Assembly (NCBI RefSeq): GCF_030539875.1 | Contig: NZ_JAUNXI010000012.1 | Location: forward strand, 1 to 64,000 | Origin: Methanobrevibacter sp. | Lineage (GTDB): Archaea; Methanobacteriota; Methanobacteria; Methanobacteriales; Methanobacteriaceae | Direction of reading: 5' to 3' | DNA length: 64,000 nucleotides | Part shown: piece after piece, positions 45,769 through 54,921 of the stretch | Position numbering within the stretch: position 1 is the first letter of the stretch | Layout: the number at the start of each line of letters is the position of its first letter | Made by a program: the position numbers and the translations under genes | The notes under the pieces: generated by a model | The model's database searches: none | Seen by the model: only the letters and a program-made list of their open reading frames with translations | What the model was told of the DNA's origin: nothing

Positions 45769-47385
45769 CTAAGGGTTACTACCCACATAATTATTAGTTC
45801 CTTGAATATAAACTGTCTCATTACCCTCAAACACATAACCTGAATATGTAGAAAATAGTGTATTGCCATAAACAGAGCTGTTAATAGCATTCATTATATA
45901 AATTGTATACTTACCATTTTCAACTTCAATATTATTATTAATAATAATATAAGTATGGTCTCTAGGACTATATTGGCAGTAACTTATACCATACACATTA
46001 TAATTATTACCATAACTACCCACATTATTAACACTAATCGTATTACCTGATACATATGCATAGTCATCTTGTAATTCCATACCAGTAAGTAAATCCCAAT
46101 TAGATGAAGTACCTTTACCAGTAACAGAAATAGTATTGCCAGTTACAGTTATGTTTGTTTCACCATCATAGTTTTGGGAATAGATTGCAGTATTCGGACC
46201 ATAATTTCGAGTGGTTAAAACATTATTAGATACTGTTACTCCGGTGTATGGGCCAGTGAATTGCACACAGTATGCTGCACCAGTTCCATTACCTCCAACA
46301 TATCCGCCAGATTGATTTGCATTCATATTTATAGTATTATTATGAACGTTGACATTGTTTGATCTATAAACATCGACTCCGTAAATGTAACTGTATTGAT
46401 TTGAAGCAGTTATAATATCTTTTTCGGTTATGATATTTTGACCGACATATGAGTTATGTGATTGCCAAATGATTAATGCGTCTAATGTTGGATAACTTCC
46501 AGAACGAAGGTTGCCAGTTACATCTAATTTATTTTTTGTAAAATTGAAATAATTTGAATCTCCTACTGCAACACCAGCCACATAATCTCTTTCAAGACCA
46601 GTATTTGAGTACTCTACAGTTTTTAAAGGCAAAGTTGCAGTTATATTATTGCTATCAACTTTTACATTAGAACTGTTTTTTACTTTGATTGCGTAATTAT
46701 ATTTATTTTCATTTGCATATCCGCATTGATATGTAATTGCACAATTTGATATTCGAGTATTATTTGCATTTAATACATCTATTGCATAACAGTTTTTGTT
46801 GGATGGTGCACTAACATTAATGTTTACATTATTAATTGTAATGCCATTAGCACCTGCATAAACAGCCGCTTCATTTGGAGCACCTGTAGTCATTGTGAAA
46901 GTTGCACCATCAATACTTAATCCAGGATATAATAATTTAAATCCTACATTGTTAAAGTTTGCATTTCCAAAACTTAATACTACATTCCTGTTAATTATAA
47001 AGTTCGCAAAACCAACATTGTTGAAGTTACCTGAAAATTGTAAACCTGTAGGAGCAGAGCTTTTAATATATCCATTACTATCAAAATATGTTGAAATAGT
47101 AGTTGGAGTTACTTGATTCTGACTTCCCCTTGTTTCATTTATTTTTTCATCTGCAACAACATCATCACTATTATCGCCGATTTCTGAATCAATCAGTTCA
47201 TCAATGATATTATCACTAGTGCCATCTTCTTCTAAAACATCAACTGAATCTGCTATATCATTCGTTACAATAATATCTGCATCATCAGGTACCACAATGT
47301 TGTCAACATCTGTTGCACTAGCTGCACTAATGCAACATATTAACATGACAAACATTAACAGACAAAGTTTCTTATTAAACTTCAT
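45769..47385 (-). CDS. Secreted beta-helix protein without anchor (538 aa)
   Basis: 538 aa. Signal peptide 1-25 (LCLLMFVMLICCISAASA). After an acidic segment (about 27-90) the whole protein is a right-handed parallel beta-helix with Asn-rich rungs (ISNCAITYQCGY, VTVSNNVLTTRNYGPNTAIY). The order of elements is as in the N-terminal module of the 696-aa protein (TPTTISTYFD compared with TPNNIDEYFK). It ends directly after the helix (ETVYIQGTNNYVGSNP) with no membrane helix, Ig domains or Lys-rich tail, so it may be released or held by another protein. GAGGT is well placed before the ATG. The leader contains a 10-bp-arm hairpin (47416-47442). Confidence 0.82.
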   Translation of the reverse strand: MKFNKKLCLLMFVMLICCISAASATDVDNIVVPDDADIIVTNDIADSVDVLEEDGTSDNIIDELIDSEIGDNSDDVVADEKINETRGSQNQVTPTTISTYFDSNGYIKSSAPTGLQFSGNFNNVGFANFIINRNVVLSFGNANFNNVGFKLLYPGLSIDGATFTMTTGAPNEAAVYAGANGITINNVNINVSAPSNKNCYAIDVLNANNTRISNCAITYQCGYANENKYNYAIKVKNSSNVKVDSNNITATLPLKTVEYSNTGLERDYVAGVAVGDSNYFNFTKNKLDVTGNLRSGSYPTLDALIIWQSHNSYVGQNIITEKDIITASNQYSYIYGVDVYRSNNVNVHNNTINMNANQSGGYVGGNGTGAAYCVQFTGPYTGVTVSNNVLTTRNYGPNTAIYSQNYDGETNITVTGNTISVTGKGTSSNWDLLTGMELQDDYAYVSGNTISVNNVGSYGNNYNVYGISYCQYSPRDHTYIIINNNIEVENGKYTIYIMNAINSSVYGNTLFSTYSGYVFEGNETVYIQGTNNYVGSNP

Positions 47386-47415
47386 TGATTAACCTCTTTT
47401 TTTGAATTTTTAAAA

Positions 47416-47442
47416 TGCAAATTTTTTTCTAGAAAATTTGCA
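47416..47442 (-). repeat. Inverted repeat in the leader of the 538-aa surface-protein gene
   Basis: Arms TGCAAATTTT (47416-47425) and AAAATTTGCA (47433-47442) with a seven-base spacer lie 31 bp upstream of the start codon at 47385. It would form a leader hairpin or an operator; no further evidence. Confidence 0.4.
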
Positions 47443-47640
47443 AAAACTATATAATTTCAAAAAAGGAGTGAACCATTTTCCCCTGAATTATATCAATCTC
47501 ACAGATTTTTGAGTTCGAATAGAACCCCCCTTGAAATTATTAAAATTAAGCCTTAATTAATGTTAGTTTCTTAAAGTAAACCTAATAATTTTTAAAGCTT
47601 AATTTAGTAAAGTTTAATTGATTAAACATACATATTTTAT

Positions 47641-47668
47641 GGTATATCATACTAGTATATATAAACCT
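47641..47668. promoter_or_regulatory. Symmetrical TATA-rich element, possible divergent promoter
   Basis: A near-palindromic AT-rich segment (GGTATATCATACTAGTATAT followed by ATAAACC) centred on ATACTAGTAT holds TATA-like elements on both strands. Rightward, TATATATAAA is about 23 bp before a possible small ORF at 47684. Leftward, it could serve the 538-aa surface-protein gene, which would then have a long leader of about 230 bp. Confidence 0.35.
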
Positions 47669-47683
47669 TTCTAATTATCAATT

Positions 47684-47836
47684 ATGATTGAATTTATTAA
47701 AAGCTTACAAAATTACAAAATACCCTATATAATTTTTGTAAAAAGCAAAGATAACACTGTTAAGATATTTTTTAAAAACAAACCGTATAAAATAAGTGTT
47801 ATCAGGAATTTAGATAACAATTCATTCATATTATAA
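47684..47836 (+). CDS. Possible 50-aa leaderless small protein
   Basis: ATG at 47684 opens a 50-codon frame (MIEFIKSLQNYKIPYIIF, then a Lys/Asn-rich second half ending NLDNNSFIL). It ends in TAA at 47836. The protein is small, basic and amphipathic. There is no ribosome site, but a TATA-like element 20-28 bp upstream fits a leaderless transcript. No family recognised. It could easily be chance in AT-rich DNA. Confidence 0.3.
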   Translation: MIEFIKSLQNYKIPYIIFVKSKDNTVKIFFKNKPYKISVIRNLDNNSFIL

Positions 47837-48065
47837 AATCTATCTTAAAAAACATATTTTACGGATATAATTCTGTTGATGAAAAAAACAGTAAAATATA
47901 AACTGTTTTAAACAGATGAATATATATTAATCAAGAGTATAAGGACGAGTAAAAGATGTAAAAGACAAGACATCAGAGCAGCATTTTGTGCAGATTAAAA
48001 AGTCTATAAAAAATCAATGAATCCATCATTTAATAATCCGATGATGAGAATTGAACTTCAATTGA

Positions 48066-48290
48066 CTATATATCCCCCAACAATACGCACCAAGTAATTG
48101 GTTTTATAGAAAATATCATAATCATTACATTTCTATGGGAAATAATGTCATTAATCTCTTCAATTGTCAAGGGATATGAGTTTTCCCAGACTATGAATTC
48201 AATGGAACTTGAGAATATTTCATAACTTCCATGTACTAATGCATTGATAATTGCCTCACGATAGCTTTAATTGAAAATTCCCAACCATTT
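48066..48290 (-). pseudogene. Frameshifted remnant of an AlbA_2/HATPase_c_4-type regulator
   Basis: The minus strand reads SYREAIINALVHGSYEIFSS then SIEFIVWENSYPLTIEEIND, which matches the 'REAlvNAlvHRdY...IEI...NPG' block of ATP-binding HATPase_c_4 proteins, usually fused to an AlbA_2 DNA-binding domain. A shifted frame then gives DIFYKTNYLVRIVGGY (48067-48118), the following block of the same family, so at least one frameshift is present. The AlbA_2 part is missing: upstream codons soon hit stops. The rest of the 47.8-48.5 kb stretch shows no intact gene. Confidence 0.65.
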
Positions 48291-48501
48291 ATTCTTTTGG
48301 TTCATTAAATGTAATTCAGAACTAGTGTTATTTTAAAAATGTTTTCAAACTAAATCAAAAATATTGAAAGTGAACAGCTTGAGTCCAGTTGCCAATTGCA
48401 TCAGGCACACCTGTTGTCTCAGCAAATATATTTTAGATGTGCCAAATCCTAAAATCAGCATTTAAACTCCATTGTCTAAATTTAAATATTGCATATCTCA
48501 C

Positions 48502-49653
48502 CTACAAGTCAAATAAATCCTGTGCATCAAGCATTATATCTACAATATGAACATTAAACGGACATCGCTCTTCGCAGTCCCCGCATGCAATACAGTCAGT
48601 TGCATTATATTCCAAATTGTTATAATGTTCCTTAACACTTTCAGGAACATTATCATGATTTTTTGCAAGGTCAAAGAATTTGATTACCATCGAAATATCG
48701 ATTTCGGAATTACAGGGACTGCAATGGCCGCAATATGTACATTGTCCTTTAAATGAATGCTTTGGAGCATTTTTTAAAACATCAGCATAATCCTTTTCTT
48801 CTTCAGCCGCATCACAGTATTTTAATGATTCGTTAAGTTCAGAAACATCATTTACACCAACAAAAATGCTTGAAACTCCTTTTTGTTCTAATGCATAGTG
48901 AATACATTGGACAGGAGTTAATGCAACACCGAACGGGGAAGTTTTATCATCCAGCAAATTTCCACCTGCAAATCCTTTCATTACAGTTAATGCAGTTCCT
49001 GTTTTTTCACACAATTCATATAACTGAGCTCTTTTAGGATTGATGGAAGCCAATTCATCATCATCAAAAGCATCCTCTTTTCTGTATTCCTCAATGTCAT
49101 CCATAGAACCGAACATGTCAAATGCCGGGTTGATTGAAAACATTAATGATTCAATTTCAGGATTTTGAGCGGCCAAAAACCCGATATCAGGGTTGTGGGT
49201 ACTTAATCCTATGTGATCTATTGTTCCGTCCTCTTTTAATCTGCGGACATAATCCATAAAAGGACCGTTCATTATCCCGTTATAATCATCGGCCAAATCA
49301 ACATAATGAATCATTCCAAAATCAAGCGTGTCGATTTGAAATCTTTTCATAAAGTCTTCAAAAGCAGGAACCACCTTATCCATCTCACGTGTTCTGACAT
49401 ATTGGTTATTTTGCCAGGTTGCTCCGATATGGCCCTGAATTACCCAATTTTCACGATTAGGTTTAATGGCCCTTCCTAAATGGGAACGCACATCCGGTTC
49501 GCTCATCCAACAGTCAACAAAATTAATTCCATTTTCTTCACATGCTTTAATTAAGCTATGGGTATCTTCATAAGGTCTTTCAACTAAATATTCAGCACCA
49601 AATGCTATCTGAGATACTTCAATACCAGTATTACCTAACTTTCTATATTTCAT
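48502..49653 (-). CDS. Aldo/keto reductase-like protein with C-terminal 4Fe-4S ferredoxin domain
   Basis: 383 aa: a TIM-barrel aldo/keto reductase domain (about 1-285) and an Fe-S tail with CTYCGHCSPC near residue 315 and CIACGDCEERCPF near 355. This is a known archaeal/clostridial fusion family of unknown substrate. The barrel keeps the tetrad Asp (NFVDCW, D47) and His (GMIHYVD, H116). However, the usual Tyr after the Asp is absent (WMSEPDVRSHLGRAI), and the usual Lys position reads His (WVIQGHIG, H75). Normal NADPH-dependent carbonyl reduction is therefore doubtful. GAGGG precedes the ATG. The gene is divergent from the PP-loop gene. Confidence 0.85.
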   Translation of the reverse strand: MKYRKLGNTGIEVSQIAFGAEYLVERPYEDTHSLIKACEENGINFVDCWMSEPDVRSHLGRAIKPNRENWVIQGHIGATWQNNQYVRTREMDKVVPAFEDFMKRFQIDTLDFGMIHYVDLADDYNGIMNGPFMDYVRRLKEDGTIDHIGLSTHNPDIGFLAAQNPEIESLMFSINPAFDMFGSMDDIEEYRKEDAFDDDELASINPKRAQLYELCEKTGTALTVMKGFAGGNLLDDKTSPFGVALTPVQCIHYALEQKGVSSIFVGVNDVSELNESLKYCDAAEEEKDYADVLKNAPKHSFKGQCTYCGHCSPCNSEIDISMVIKFFDLAKNHDNVPESVKEHYNNLEYNATDCIACGDCEERCPFNVHIVDIMLDAQDLFDL

Positions 49654-49945
49654 TTAATTTTTCCCTCAAAATAGTATTATATTTATTTCCCATTAAGTAT
49701 TTTATCTAATTTCAGGATTAAAGAATGATAAGGCGAAAACATGATGCTTTTTTTAAATCCCAACTTTCATCAAATGCAAAATATCCCCTATTATTTAACA
49801 TTATAATATTACCAGGATATCAAACAGGATAAGAATGTTTACTAAAACCAGCAAGTATCTTCCATTCAAGCAGCAAAATTAATATAAAAACATTAATTAA
49901 CGTTTAACCTACATAATTCTAATTAATATTTAAAATGTGAAAGCC

Positions 49946-50962
49946 ATGTATACAGAAGAATTTATTTTAAATGAAATCAGCGCCATAAGAGATGACATTG
50001 GTCATGATAAAGTCAATATCTTTATTGAAGAGATTTATTTTAATGAAAATACCAATGAATTATGGATTATTACAGAGGACAGACCAGATAAATCCGCCAT
50101 TATTGGAAAAGGAGGATGGGTTGTTGGAAAGCTTAGGGAAAAATTAGGTCTTGAAAGCATTCATGTTGAATCATATGGTGATTTTTTAAATAAAGAATAT
50201 AAGCTAAAGCTATCAAAAAAAACCGTCAACAGCCTCAATTCAGATTTAATCGGATTGGAAAACTTGAAAAAAGCTATTGATGATAAATTATCCAACATTT
50301 ACAGTTTTAACTTTGAAAATTATATAAATGAAAATGAATTTGTAGAGTCAGATAATCATGAAGCGGCAGTTGCCCTGTCAGGCGGTGTTGACAGCAGCTT
50401 TTCACTAATTTTGGCTAAAAAGCTTGGTTTTAATCCGATTGCAGTTACTGTTGATCCGGGAACAATTATCCTGCCTAATCAGTTTAAAAGAAATATTAAA
50501 GTTCTATGTGATAAATTAGACATTGACCATGAATATATTGAAAGTGACTATTCAGAAATCATAAAAGAATCATTTACAGGCAATGTCCATCCATGCGGAA
50601 GATGTTCTAAAAACACATCAGAAATTGTAAAGGAATATGCAAAGTCAAAGGAAATTCCGATTATTATCTTTGGAGATATGCTTGCAACCGGCAGTCAGTG
50701 CATCAATTTACAGGAAGACTCATTATATCGCCTGAATCTTCCAGCAAGTTTATGCGTCAGCAAGCAGGAGATAAAATCCCTAATAGTAAACTATAATTTG
50801 TCCGCTTTTAAAGGATTTGGCTGTCCGCTTCTCTATGAAGTCCACAGAAAGTTTCCATATATGAAAAAATTCTCAATACAGAGAATTCTTAGAGAAACAC
50901 GTTCAAGTGCACTTGAACCGGGTGAAGCATTAGATTTAATATGGAGTTTCTACAACATTTAA
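49946..50962 (+). CDS. PP-loop ATPase with N-terminal KH-like RNA-binding domain
   Basis: 338 aa from ATG at 49946, with GTGA upstream; a GTG three codons earlier is an alternative. An N-terminal KH-like segment (SAIIGKGGWVVGKLREKLG, about 55-73) is followed by an adenine-nucleotide alpha-hydrolase (PP-loop) domain with VALSGGVDSSFSL near 145-157 and PCGRCSKNT further on. PP-loop proteins adenylate substrates for thiolation or amidation, often of tRNA. The KH domain supports an RNA substrate, but the reaction is unknown. The 60-aa zinc ribbon gene follows after 4 bp, suggesting a two-gene operon. Confidence 0.82.
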   Translation: MYTEEFILNEISAIRDDIGHDKVNIFIEEIYFNENTNELWIITEDRPDKSAIIGKGGWVVGKLREKLGLESIHVESYGDFLNKEYKLKLSKKTVNSLNSDLIGLENLKKAIDDKLSNIYSFNFENYINENEFVESDNHEAAVALSGGVDSSFSLILAKKLGFNPIAVTVDPGTIILPNQFKRNIKVLCDKLDIDHEYIESDYSEIIKESFTGNVHPCGRCSKNTSEIVKEYAKSKEIPIIIFGDMLATGSQCINLQEDSLYRLNLPASLCVSKQEIKSLIVNYNLSAFKGFGCPLLYEVHRKFPYMKKFSIQRILRETRSSALEPGEALDLIWSFYNI

Positions 50963-50966
50963 TTAT

Positions 50967-51149
50967 ATGATGCACAAAATTTGTCCTAGATGCGGATCTA
51001 GAAAAGTAAAATGGATTATACCGCAAAATTGGTCTCAATGGATCTGCTATGACTGTGATTATACAGGACCCATCATTGAGGGCAATGAGGATTTGGCCGA
51101 ACAGATTCAGGAAAATTACAAAAAGTCCAAAAAAGAAGAAAAAGAATAA
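50967..51149 (+). CDS. Small zinc-ribbon protein (60 aa)
   Basis: 60 aa: two Cys pairs (CPRCGSRKVKW and CYDCDYTG) form a zinc ribbon; then an acidic and basic tail (IIEGNEDLAEQIQENYKKSKKE). ATGATG offers two starts (50967, 50970). It begins 4 bp after the PP-loop gene and is probably a partner or regulator of that protein; archaeal genomes have many such uncharacterised ribbons. Confidence 0.75.
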   Translation: MMHKICPRCGSRKVKWIIPQNWSQWICYDCDYTGPIIEGNEDLAEQIQENYKKSKKEEKE

Positions 51150-51163
51150 AATAAAGCATTATG

Positions 51164-51184
51164 ATTAAGAAATGACTTCTTAAT
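51164..51184. terminator. Hairpin between convergent zinc-ribbon and argH genes
   Basis: Eight-base arms ATTAAGAA (51164-51171) and TTCTTAAT (51177-51184) with a five-base loop lie midway between the convergent stop codons at 51149 and 51221. There is no strong T-run on either side, so the role as a two-way terminator is tentative. Confidence 0.4.
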
Positions 51185-51220
51185 ATAAATTACTTTATTC
51201 ATCAATAAACAGAAATATGA

Positions 51221-52642
51221 TTAAATTCCATGTTTTTCAAATTCCGCATTTAAAAAATCTTTAATATTACGGCGTGCAGTTTCAACCATTTCCGGCGCAG
51301 GTCCGCCAGGAACAGATCTAATTCTTACATTTTCAGCAGGATTTAAAGCTCTCTGAATTAAATCATCAGCTAAATTTAATTTATCGAATCCCAATTCAAC
51401 TGCAACATCGTCAATAAATTTAGAAGTTATGTCCTCTTCAGCCATATTATTTTCTGTTGCTTCATTAACAATCCTTCCAACAATTTTATGAGCAGTTCTA
51501 AACGGAATTTGTTTTTCACGAACCATAATGTCTGCCAAATCGGTTGCAGTAGCAAAATTCTTACCTGCAAGCTCAGCACACCTGTCTGTTTTGAATTCAA
51601 CAGACAACAACATTTTAGTTACAATAGATAATGTATCCTGAGTTACCTTAATAGAATTCCATAAGTGAGGAGTGATTTCTTGTAAATCCCTATTGTATGT
51701 GTATGGAATAGCTTTAAGAATAGTTAAAATAGTGACTAATTCGCCATTGACAATTGCACATTTGCCTCTTGCAAGTTCGGCCACATCAGGATTTTTCTTT
51801 TGAGGCATAATAGAAGAAGTGGATGAGTATTCATCAGCCATTTCAATAACGCCGAATTCATAAGTGCTCCATAAAACCAATTCCTCACAAATTTTGGACA
51901 AGGTAGTGCACAAGGACACCAAATCAAAAACACTCTCAGCAATAAAATCCCTTGCTGAAACACCATCCATTGAATTTTCCAAGTAAGCGTCGAAACCTAA
52001 TAAATCGGTTGTCAATTGCCTGTTGATTGGAAAACTGGTAGTTGCCATTGCAGCAGAGCCTAATGGGTTTAAATTGACACGTTTATAAGTATCCCCTAAA
52101 CGTTCATAATCCCTTTTAAGTGCCTGCACATGCGCCATTAAATGATGGGCAACTGTAATCGGTTGAGCATGCTGCAGGTGAGTAAAACCGATAAAGACAT
52201 CTTCCAAATGCTCACCGGCCATTTCAACAAGACCTTCCATAAATTCCAAAATACCTATCTGAATTTCAGAAATTTTTTCTCTTAAAACCAATCTGACATC
52301 ACAAGCCACCTGATCGTTACGTGATTTAGCAGTATGCATAAAACCTGCTTCAGGACCAATTTTGGAAGTAACATAATTTTCAATAGCCATATGAACATCT
52401 TCAACAGAATGGTCAAATACTAACGCAACGTAACCCTCTTCTTTAAGAGAATCAAGAGCGCATAAAATTTTATCTGCAATTTCCTCATCAACAATACCTT
52501 CATGTTTAAGCATTGAAGTATGTGCAAAATTAGTTTTGATATCCGCTTCAAAAAGAAGCTTATCTGCTTCAAGAGAGGAAGTATAAATAGTAGCTTCATC
52601 AGTCATTCCAGTTTTAAAACGACCATTTCTAATATTATCCAC
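51221..52642 (-). CDS. argH: Argininosuccinate lyase
   Basis: 473 aa, normal length. It splits argininosuccinate into arginine and fumarate, the last step of arginine synthesis. Fumarase/aspartase superfamily blocks are present: [37 protein letters not shown] with the catalytic His region, and the flexible signature loop [19 protein letters not shown]. It lies at the end of the translation gene cluster in the same direction, 68 bp after the S27ae stop, but is functionally separate. Confidence 0.96.
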   Translation of the reverse strand: MDNIRNGRFKTGMTDEATIYTSSLEADKLLFEADIKTNFAHTSMLKHEGIVDEEIADKILCALDSLKEEGYVALVFDHSVEDVHMAIENYVTSKIGPEAGFMHTAKSRNDQVACDVRLVLREKISEIQIGILEFMEGLVEMAGEHLEDVFIGFTHLQHAQPITVAHHLMAHVQALKRDYERLGDTYKRVNLNPLGSAAMATTSFPINRQLTTDLLGFDAYLENSMDGVSARDFIAESVFDLVSLCTTLSKICEELVLWSTYEFGVIEMADEYSSTSSIMPQKKNPDVAELARGKCAIVNGELVTILTILKAIPYTYNRDLQEITPHLWNSIKVTQDTLSIVTKMLLSVEFKTDRCAELAGKNFATATDLADIMVREKQIPFRTAHKIVGRIVNEATENNMAEEDITSKFIDDVAVELGFDKLNLADDLIQRALNPAENVRIRSVPGGPAPEMVETARRNIKDFLNAEFEKHGI

Positions 52643-52710
52643 AAAAATCCCTTCCTAAAAATGATTAAAAAATAAAAATAAATAAAAAAAGAAAATAAAA
52701 GTTAAAAATC

Positions 52711-52863
52711 TTATTTTTTCATTTCAGTGTATCCGCATTTACCACAAGCGAACCTGTCACCGTGGTCAGCCATGAATACACCTTCACCACAACGAGGACA
52801 AATAGGATTTTTTCTCTCAACTTTATTCCCATCTACAGTGTAAAGACTAGATTTTCTTACCAT
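52711..52863 (-). CDS. rps27ae: 30S ribosomal protein S27ae
   Basis: 50 aa, read directly from the minus strand: [20 protein letters not shown], then a C4 zinc finger CPRCG...CGKCG and ending GYTEMKK. This is the archaeal S27ae without the ubiquitin fusion of eukaryotes. It starts 8 bp after the S24e gene, the usual order in Methanobacteria. Confidence 0.95.
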   Translation of the reverse strand: MVRKSSLYTVDGNKVERKNPICPRCGEGVFMADHGDRFACGKCGYTEMKK

Positions 52864-52871
52864 AAAATCAC

Positions 52872-53189
52872 CTATTCTTCTGATTCTGCTTCTTCATCAG
52901 CAGCGTCTTCAGGTTCTTCATTTTTAGCTAATACATGTTTAGCTTCAATGTATTCCAAATCATCTACAGTGTCATAAACTTTAGCATAACCTAAAGCTTT
53001 AGGTTCACCGTAGTGAGGTTGTACATTATCAACAACGAGTAATTCTTTTTTGGTGTTTAATAAAGCAACTAATTTAGATTTAACATCTAAGATTTTAGGA
53101 GTTGCTTCACCGTCATAATCAACATAAAATTTAACTTCTTTTCTATTAAATAATTTATTTTCCTTTTCTTCAATAAATTCAATTTCCAT
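52872..53189 (-). CDS. rps24e: 30S ribosomal protein S24e
   Basis: 105 aa, archaeal/eukaryotic S24e. [19 protein letters not shown] is the typical N-terminus, with [21 protein letters not shown] in the middle. An acidic tail ([15 protein letters not shown]) is common in this lineage. A good GAGGT site precedes the ATG. It lies between the DUF359 gene and rps27ae. Confidence 0.96.
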   Translation of the reverse strand: MEIEFIEEKENKLFNRKEVKFYVDYDGEATPKILDVKSKLVALLNTKKELLVVDNVQPHYGEPKALGYAKVYDTVDDLEYIEAKHVLAKNEEPEDAADEEAESEE

Positions 53190-53207
53190 AATAATACCTC
53201 ATTTAAT

Positions 53208-53714
53208 TTATTCTTCAATAAATCCATCAATAAGCTTTTGAGCTTTATTTTTTAAATCAGAAACTTTTAAAAGCACCAAACCTTCATTAGGTTGACCATA
53301 TAAAATGGTAGTTTCCGGATTTGCCATTATGATACAAGGAAGAACTGCAAGATCTTCTTCCCCCGCCACATCAATTACATAACACTCGCCAGGGTTAGAT
53401 AATTCAAGAGCTTTGCCTATGGTTTCCCATAGATCATCAGTAATAGTTCCTGCCGGATTATCGGCCTTTAAAATGTGATCTGCACGTATAACATCATGAG
53501 TATGATTTTTTCTTTGAATTAAATTATCAATTATACCAATATTCGGATATAATTCATATTTAGTAAGATTATTGAATGTTGCATCACCAACAGAAATTAA
53601 AAACTTAGAAGATCTGATTTCTTCAATAGCATCTTCAAAGTTAGGATATAATTTGCCTAAAGGTCTTTTAAGTTCAAACATTATATCTTCGTTTTCTGTA
53701 TCTAAGCGTAACAC
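53208..53714 (-). CDS. DUF359 protein, GTP-dependent dephospho-CoA kinase family
   Basis: 168 aa. The sequence fits DUF359 (LISVGDATFNNL, DNLIQRKNH, ITDDLWETIGKAL, CYVIDVAGEEDLAVLP, LYGQPNEGLVLLKV). This archaeal family was shown in Thermococcus to phosphorylate dephospho-CoA with GTP, the last step of coenzyme A synthesis, replacing CoaE. The start is GTG at 53714 with GAGGT eight bases upstream. It sits within the ribosomal/RNA polymerase cluster, where archaea often keep it. Confidence 0.9.
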   Translation of the reverse strand: MLRLDTENEDIMFELKRPLGKLYPNFEDAIEEIRSSKFLISVGDATFNNLTKYELYPNIGIIDNLIQRKNHTHDVIRADHILKADNPAGTITDDLWETIGKALELSNPGECYVIDVAGEEDLAVLPCIIMANPETTILYGQPNEGLVLLKVSDLKNKAQKLIDGFIEE

Positions 53715-53724
53715 AATAAAACCT

Positions 53725-53901
53725 CTATCTAACTCTTAAACAGTATTCGCCCGGAACAGTAATATTTAATTCGCGAGCAACTTTTGATTCTTCAGGATCA
53801 GTTATAATTAAAAGACCGCTCCAATTATCAGAAGTCGGATTTCCACAGTTAGGACAATGATCATTATTTGAAATCATTTTACAAGCAGTACAAGCCTTCA
53901 T
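53725..53901 (-). CDS. spt4: Transcription elongation factor Spt4 (RNA polymerase subunit E'')
   Basis: 58 aa. [20 protein letters not shown] gives the C4 zinc finger of archaeal Spt4, and [19 protein letters not shown] with GEYCLRVR is the conserved body. Spt4 pairs with Spt5 to keep RNA polymerase processive. Its ATG overlaps the end of the rpoE gene by 4 bp (ATGA), the usual archaeal pairing. Confidence 0.95.
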   Translation of the reverse strand: MKACTACKMISNNDHCPNCGNPTSDNWSGLLIITDPEESKVARELNITVPGEYCLRVR

Positions 53902-54482
53902 GTTTTACCCTTCTTACTTTTTTGTTTAGCTTCTTCAATCCATTCGAATCTGCCTAAATTATTTTGTCTCATTGTAAGACCGATTTTAGAATTCCTGCTA
54001 TTTTCATTATTATTGCTAGATTCATCTTTAATAGAAAGACTGACGACTCTAGCTCTAACTAAATCTCCTTCTTCTAAAACCTTATTAGATTCTCTTGCGA
54101 TTAAAGCGCCTCTTTTAGCATCATAAGTAATGTAATCATCAGTTACCTGGGAAACGTGTATTAAACCATCCATAGGTCCAATTCTCACAAATGCTCCAAA
54201 ATCAACAATTTCAATTACTTCACCATCAACTACTTCAAATTGTTCTGGTTTAAAGAAAATTGCTTCGAAAACAACATCATGGTAGGTGGCACCATCACCA
54301 ATAATGAGTTTACCTTCGCCGATTTCAACAATATGATTAACACAAATGAGCAATCCTAATTTCTTATCTAAACGACCACCATAAGTTTCGTTTAAAGTTT
54401 GAATAGCAACTTGTTCAAGAGGATATTCAAATCTGTAAGGTGGTATTCTTACAGTATCCCTAATCTTTGTTCTATAATACAA
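53898..54482 (-). CDS. rpoE: DNA-directed RNA polymerase subunit E' (Rpo7)
   Basis: 194 aa. It has the N-terminal tip domain ([19 protein letters not shown]) and a C-terminal S1/OB RNA-binding domain ([32 protein letters not shown]). Rpo7 forms the stalk with Rpo4 and helps promoter opening and transcript exit. The start codon is TTG at 54482, with GAGGG placed ahead. The stop overlaps spt4. Confidence 0.95.
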   Translation of the reverse strand: MYYRTKIRDTVRIPPYRFEYPLEQVAIQTLNETYGGRLDKKLGLLICVNHIVEIGEGKLIIGDGATYHDVVFEAIFFKPEQFEVVDGEVIEIVDFGAFVRIGPMDGLIHVSQVTDDYITYDAKRGALIARESNKVLEEGDLVRARVVSLSIKDESSNNNENSRNSKIGLTMRQNNLGRFEWIEEAKQKSKKGKT

Positions 54483-54518
54483 AATAATCCCTCATTTCAT
54501 TAATAAGTTTAATTAATA

Positions 54519-54911
54519 TTATATTTTACCTTCAACAGCAATATATTTTTTTTGTCTTAAATATGCAACGGTTATACCTTTCTTTTTTGCACGATTTTTT
54601 AATTCAATATCATTCGTAGCTAAAACTTCTGAAACTCTAAGCAATCCATCATCCACAGTTTCATTTTCAAGTAATGAAATATCCTTTATTTCAACTTTTG
54701 AAGAATTAGCTAATTTCAAGGCCATATTAGCATTTAACCTTATATTTCTATTTTTATTTCTTTTCAAACCCTTCAATTCATTGATAACAAAGCTTGGAGT
54801 TGTTAATTTATAAGAAGGTAATAAATTTTCAAGTTCACTGATAACATCAACATTGAACTGAAAAGGAACCATAAAAAAATTGGCATCTATTACAACTTCT
54901 TTAGAATCCAT
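54519..54911 (-). CDS. PIN-domain RNase-like protein (FCF1/Utp23-type)
   Basis: 130 aa from the ATG at 54911, which has GAGGG upstream inside the end of the aIF2-gamma gene; an earlier start at 54944 is less likely. PIN-domain acidic residues are visible: VIDANFF at the start, FVINELKGLKR, and VATNDIEL near the end (LATNDIELKNRA). Archaeal proteins of this type in the aIF2-gamma/rpoE cluster are thought to act in rRNA processing. No antitoxin partner is next to it, so it is unlikely to be a VapC toxin. Confidence 0.88.
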   Translation of the reverse strand: MDSKEVVIDANFFMVPFQFNVDVISELENLLPSYKLTTPSFVINELKGLKRNKNRNIRLNANMALKLANSSKVEIKDISLLENETVDDGLLRVSEVLATNDIELKNRAKKKGITVAYLRQKKYIAVEGKI

Positions 54912-54921
54912 TACTTTCCCT

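Noticed and set aside
54519-54911. PIN gene as a VapC toxin
   Set aside because: No antitoxin gene lies beside it, and its place in the aIF2-gamma/rpoE cluster fits the FCF1-like housekeeping type.
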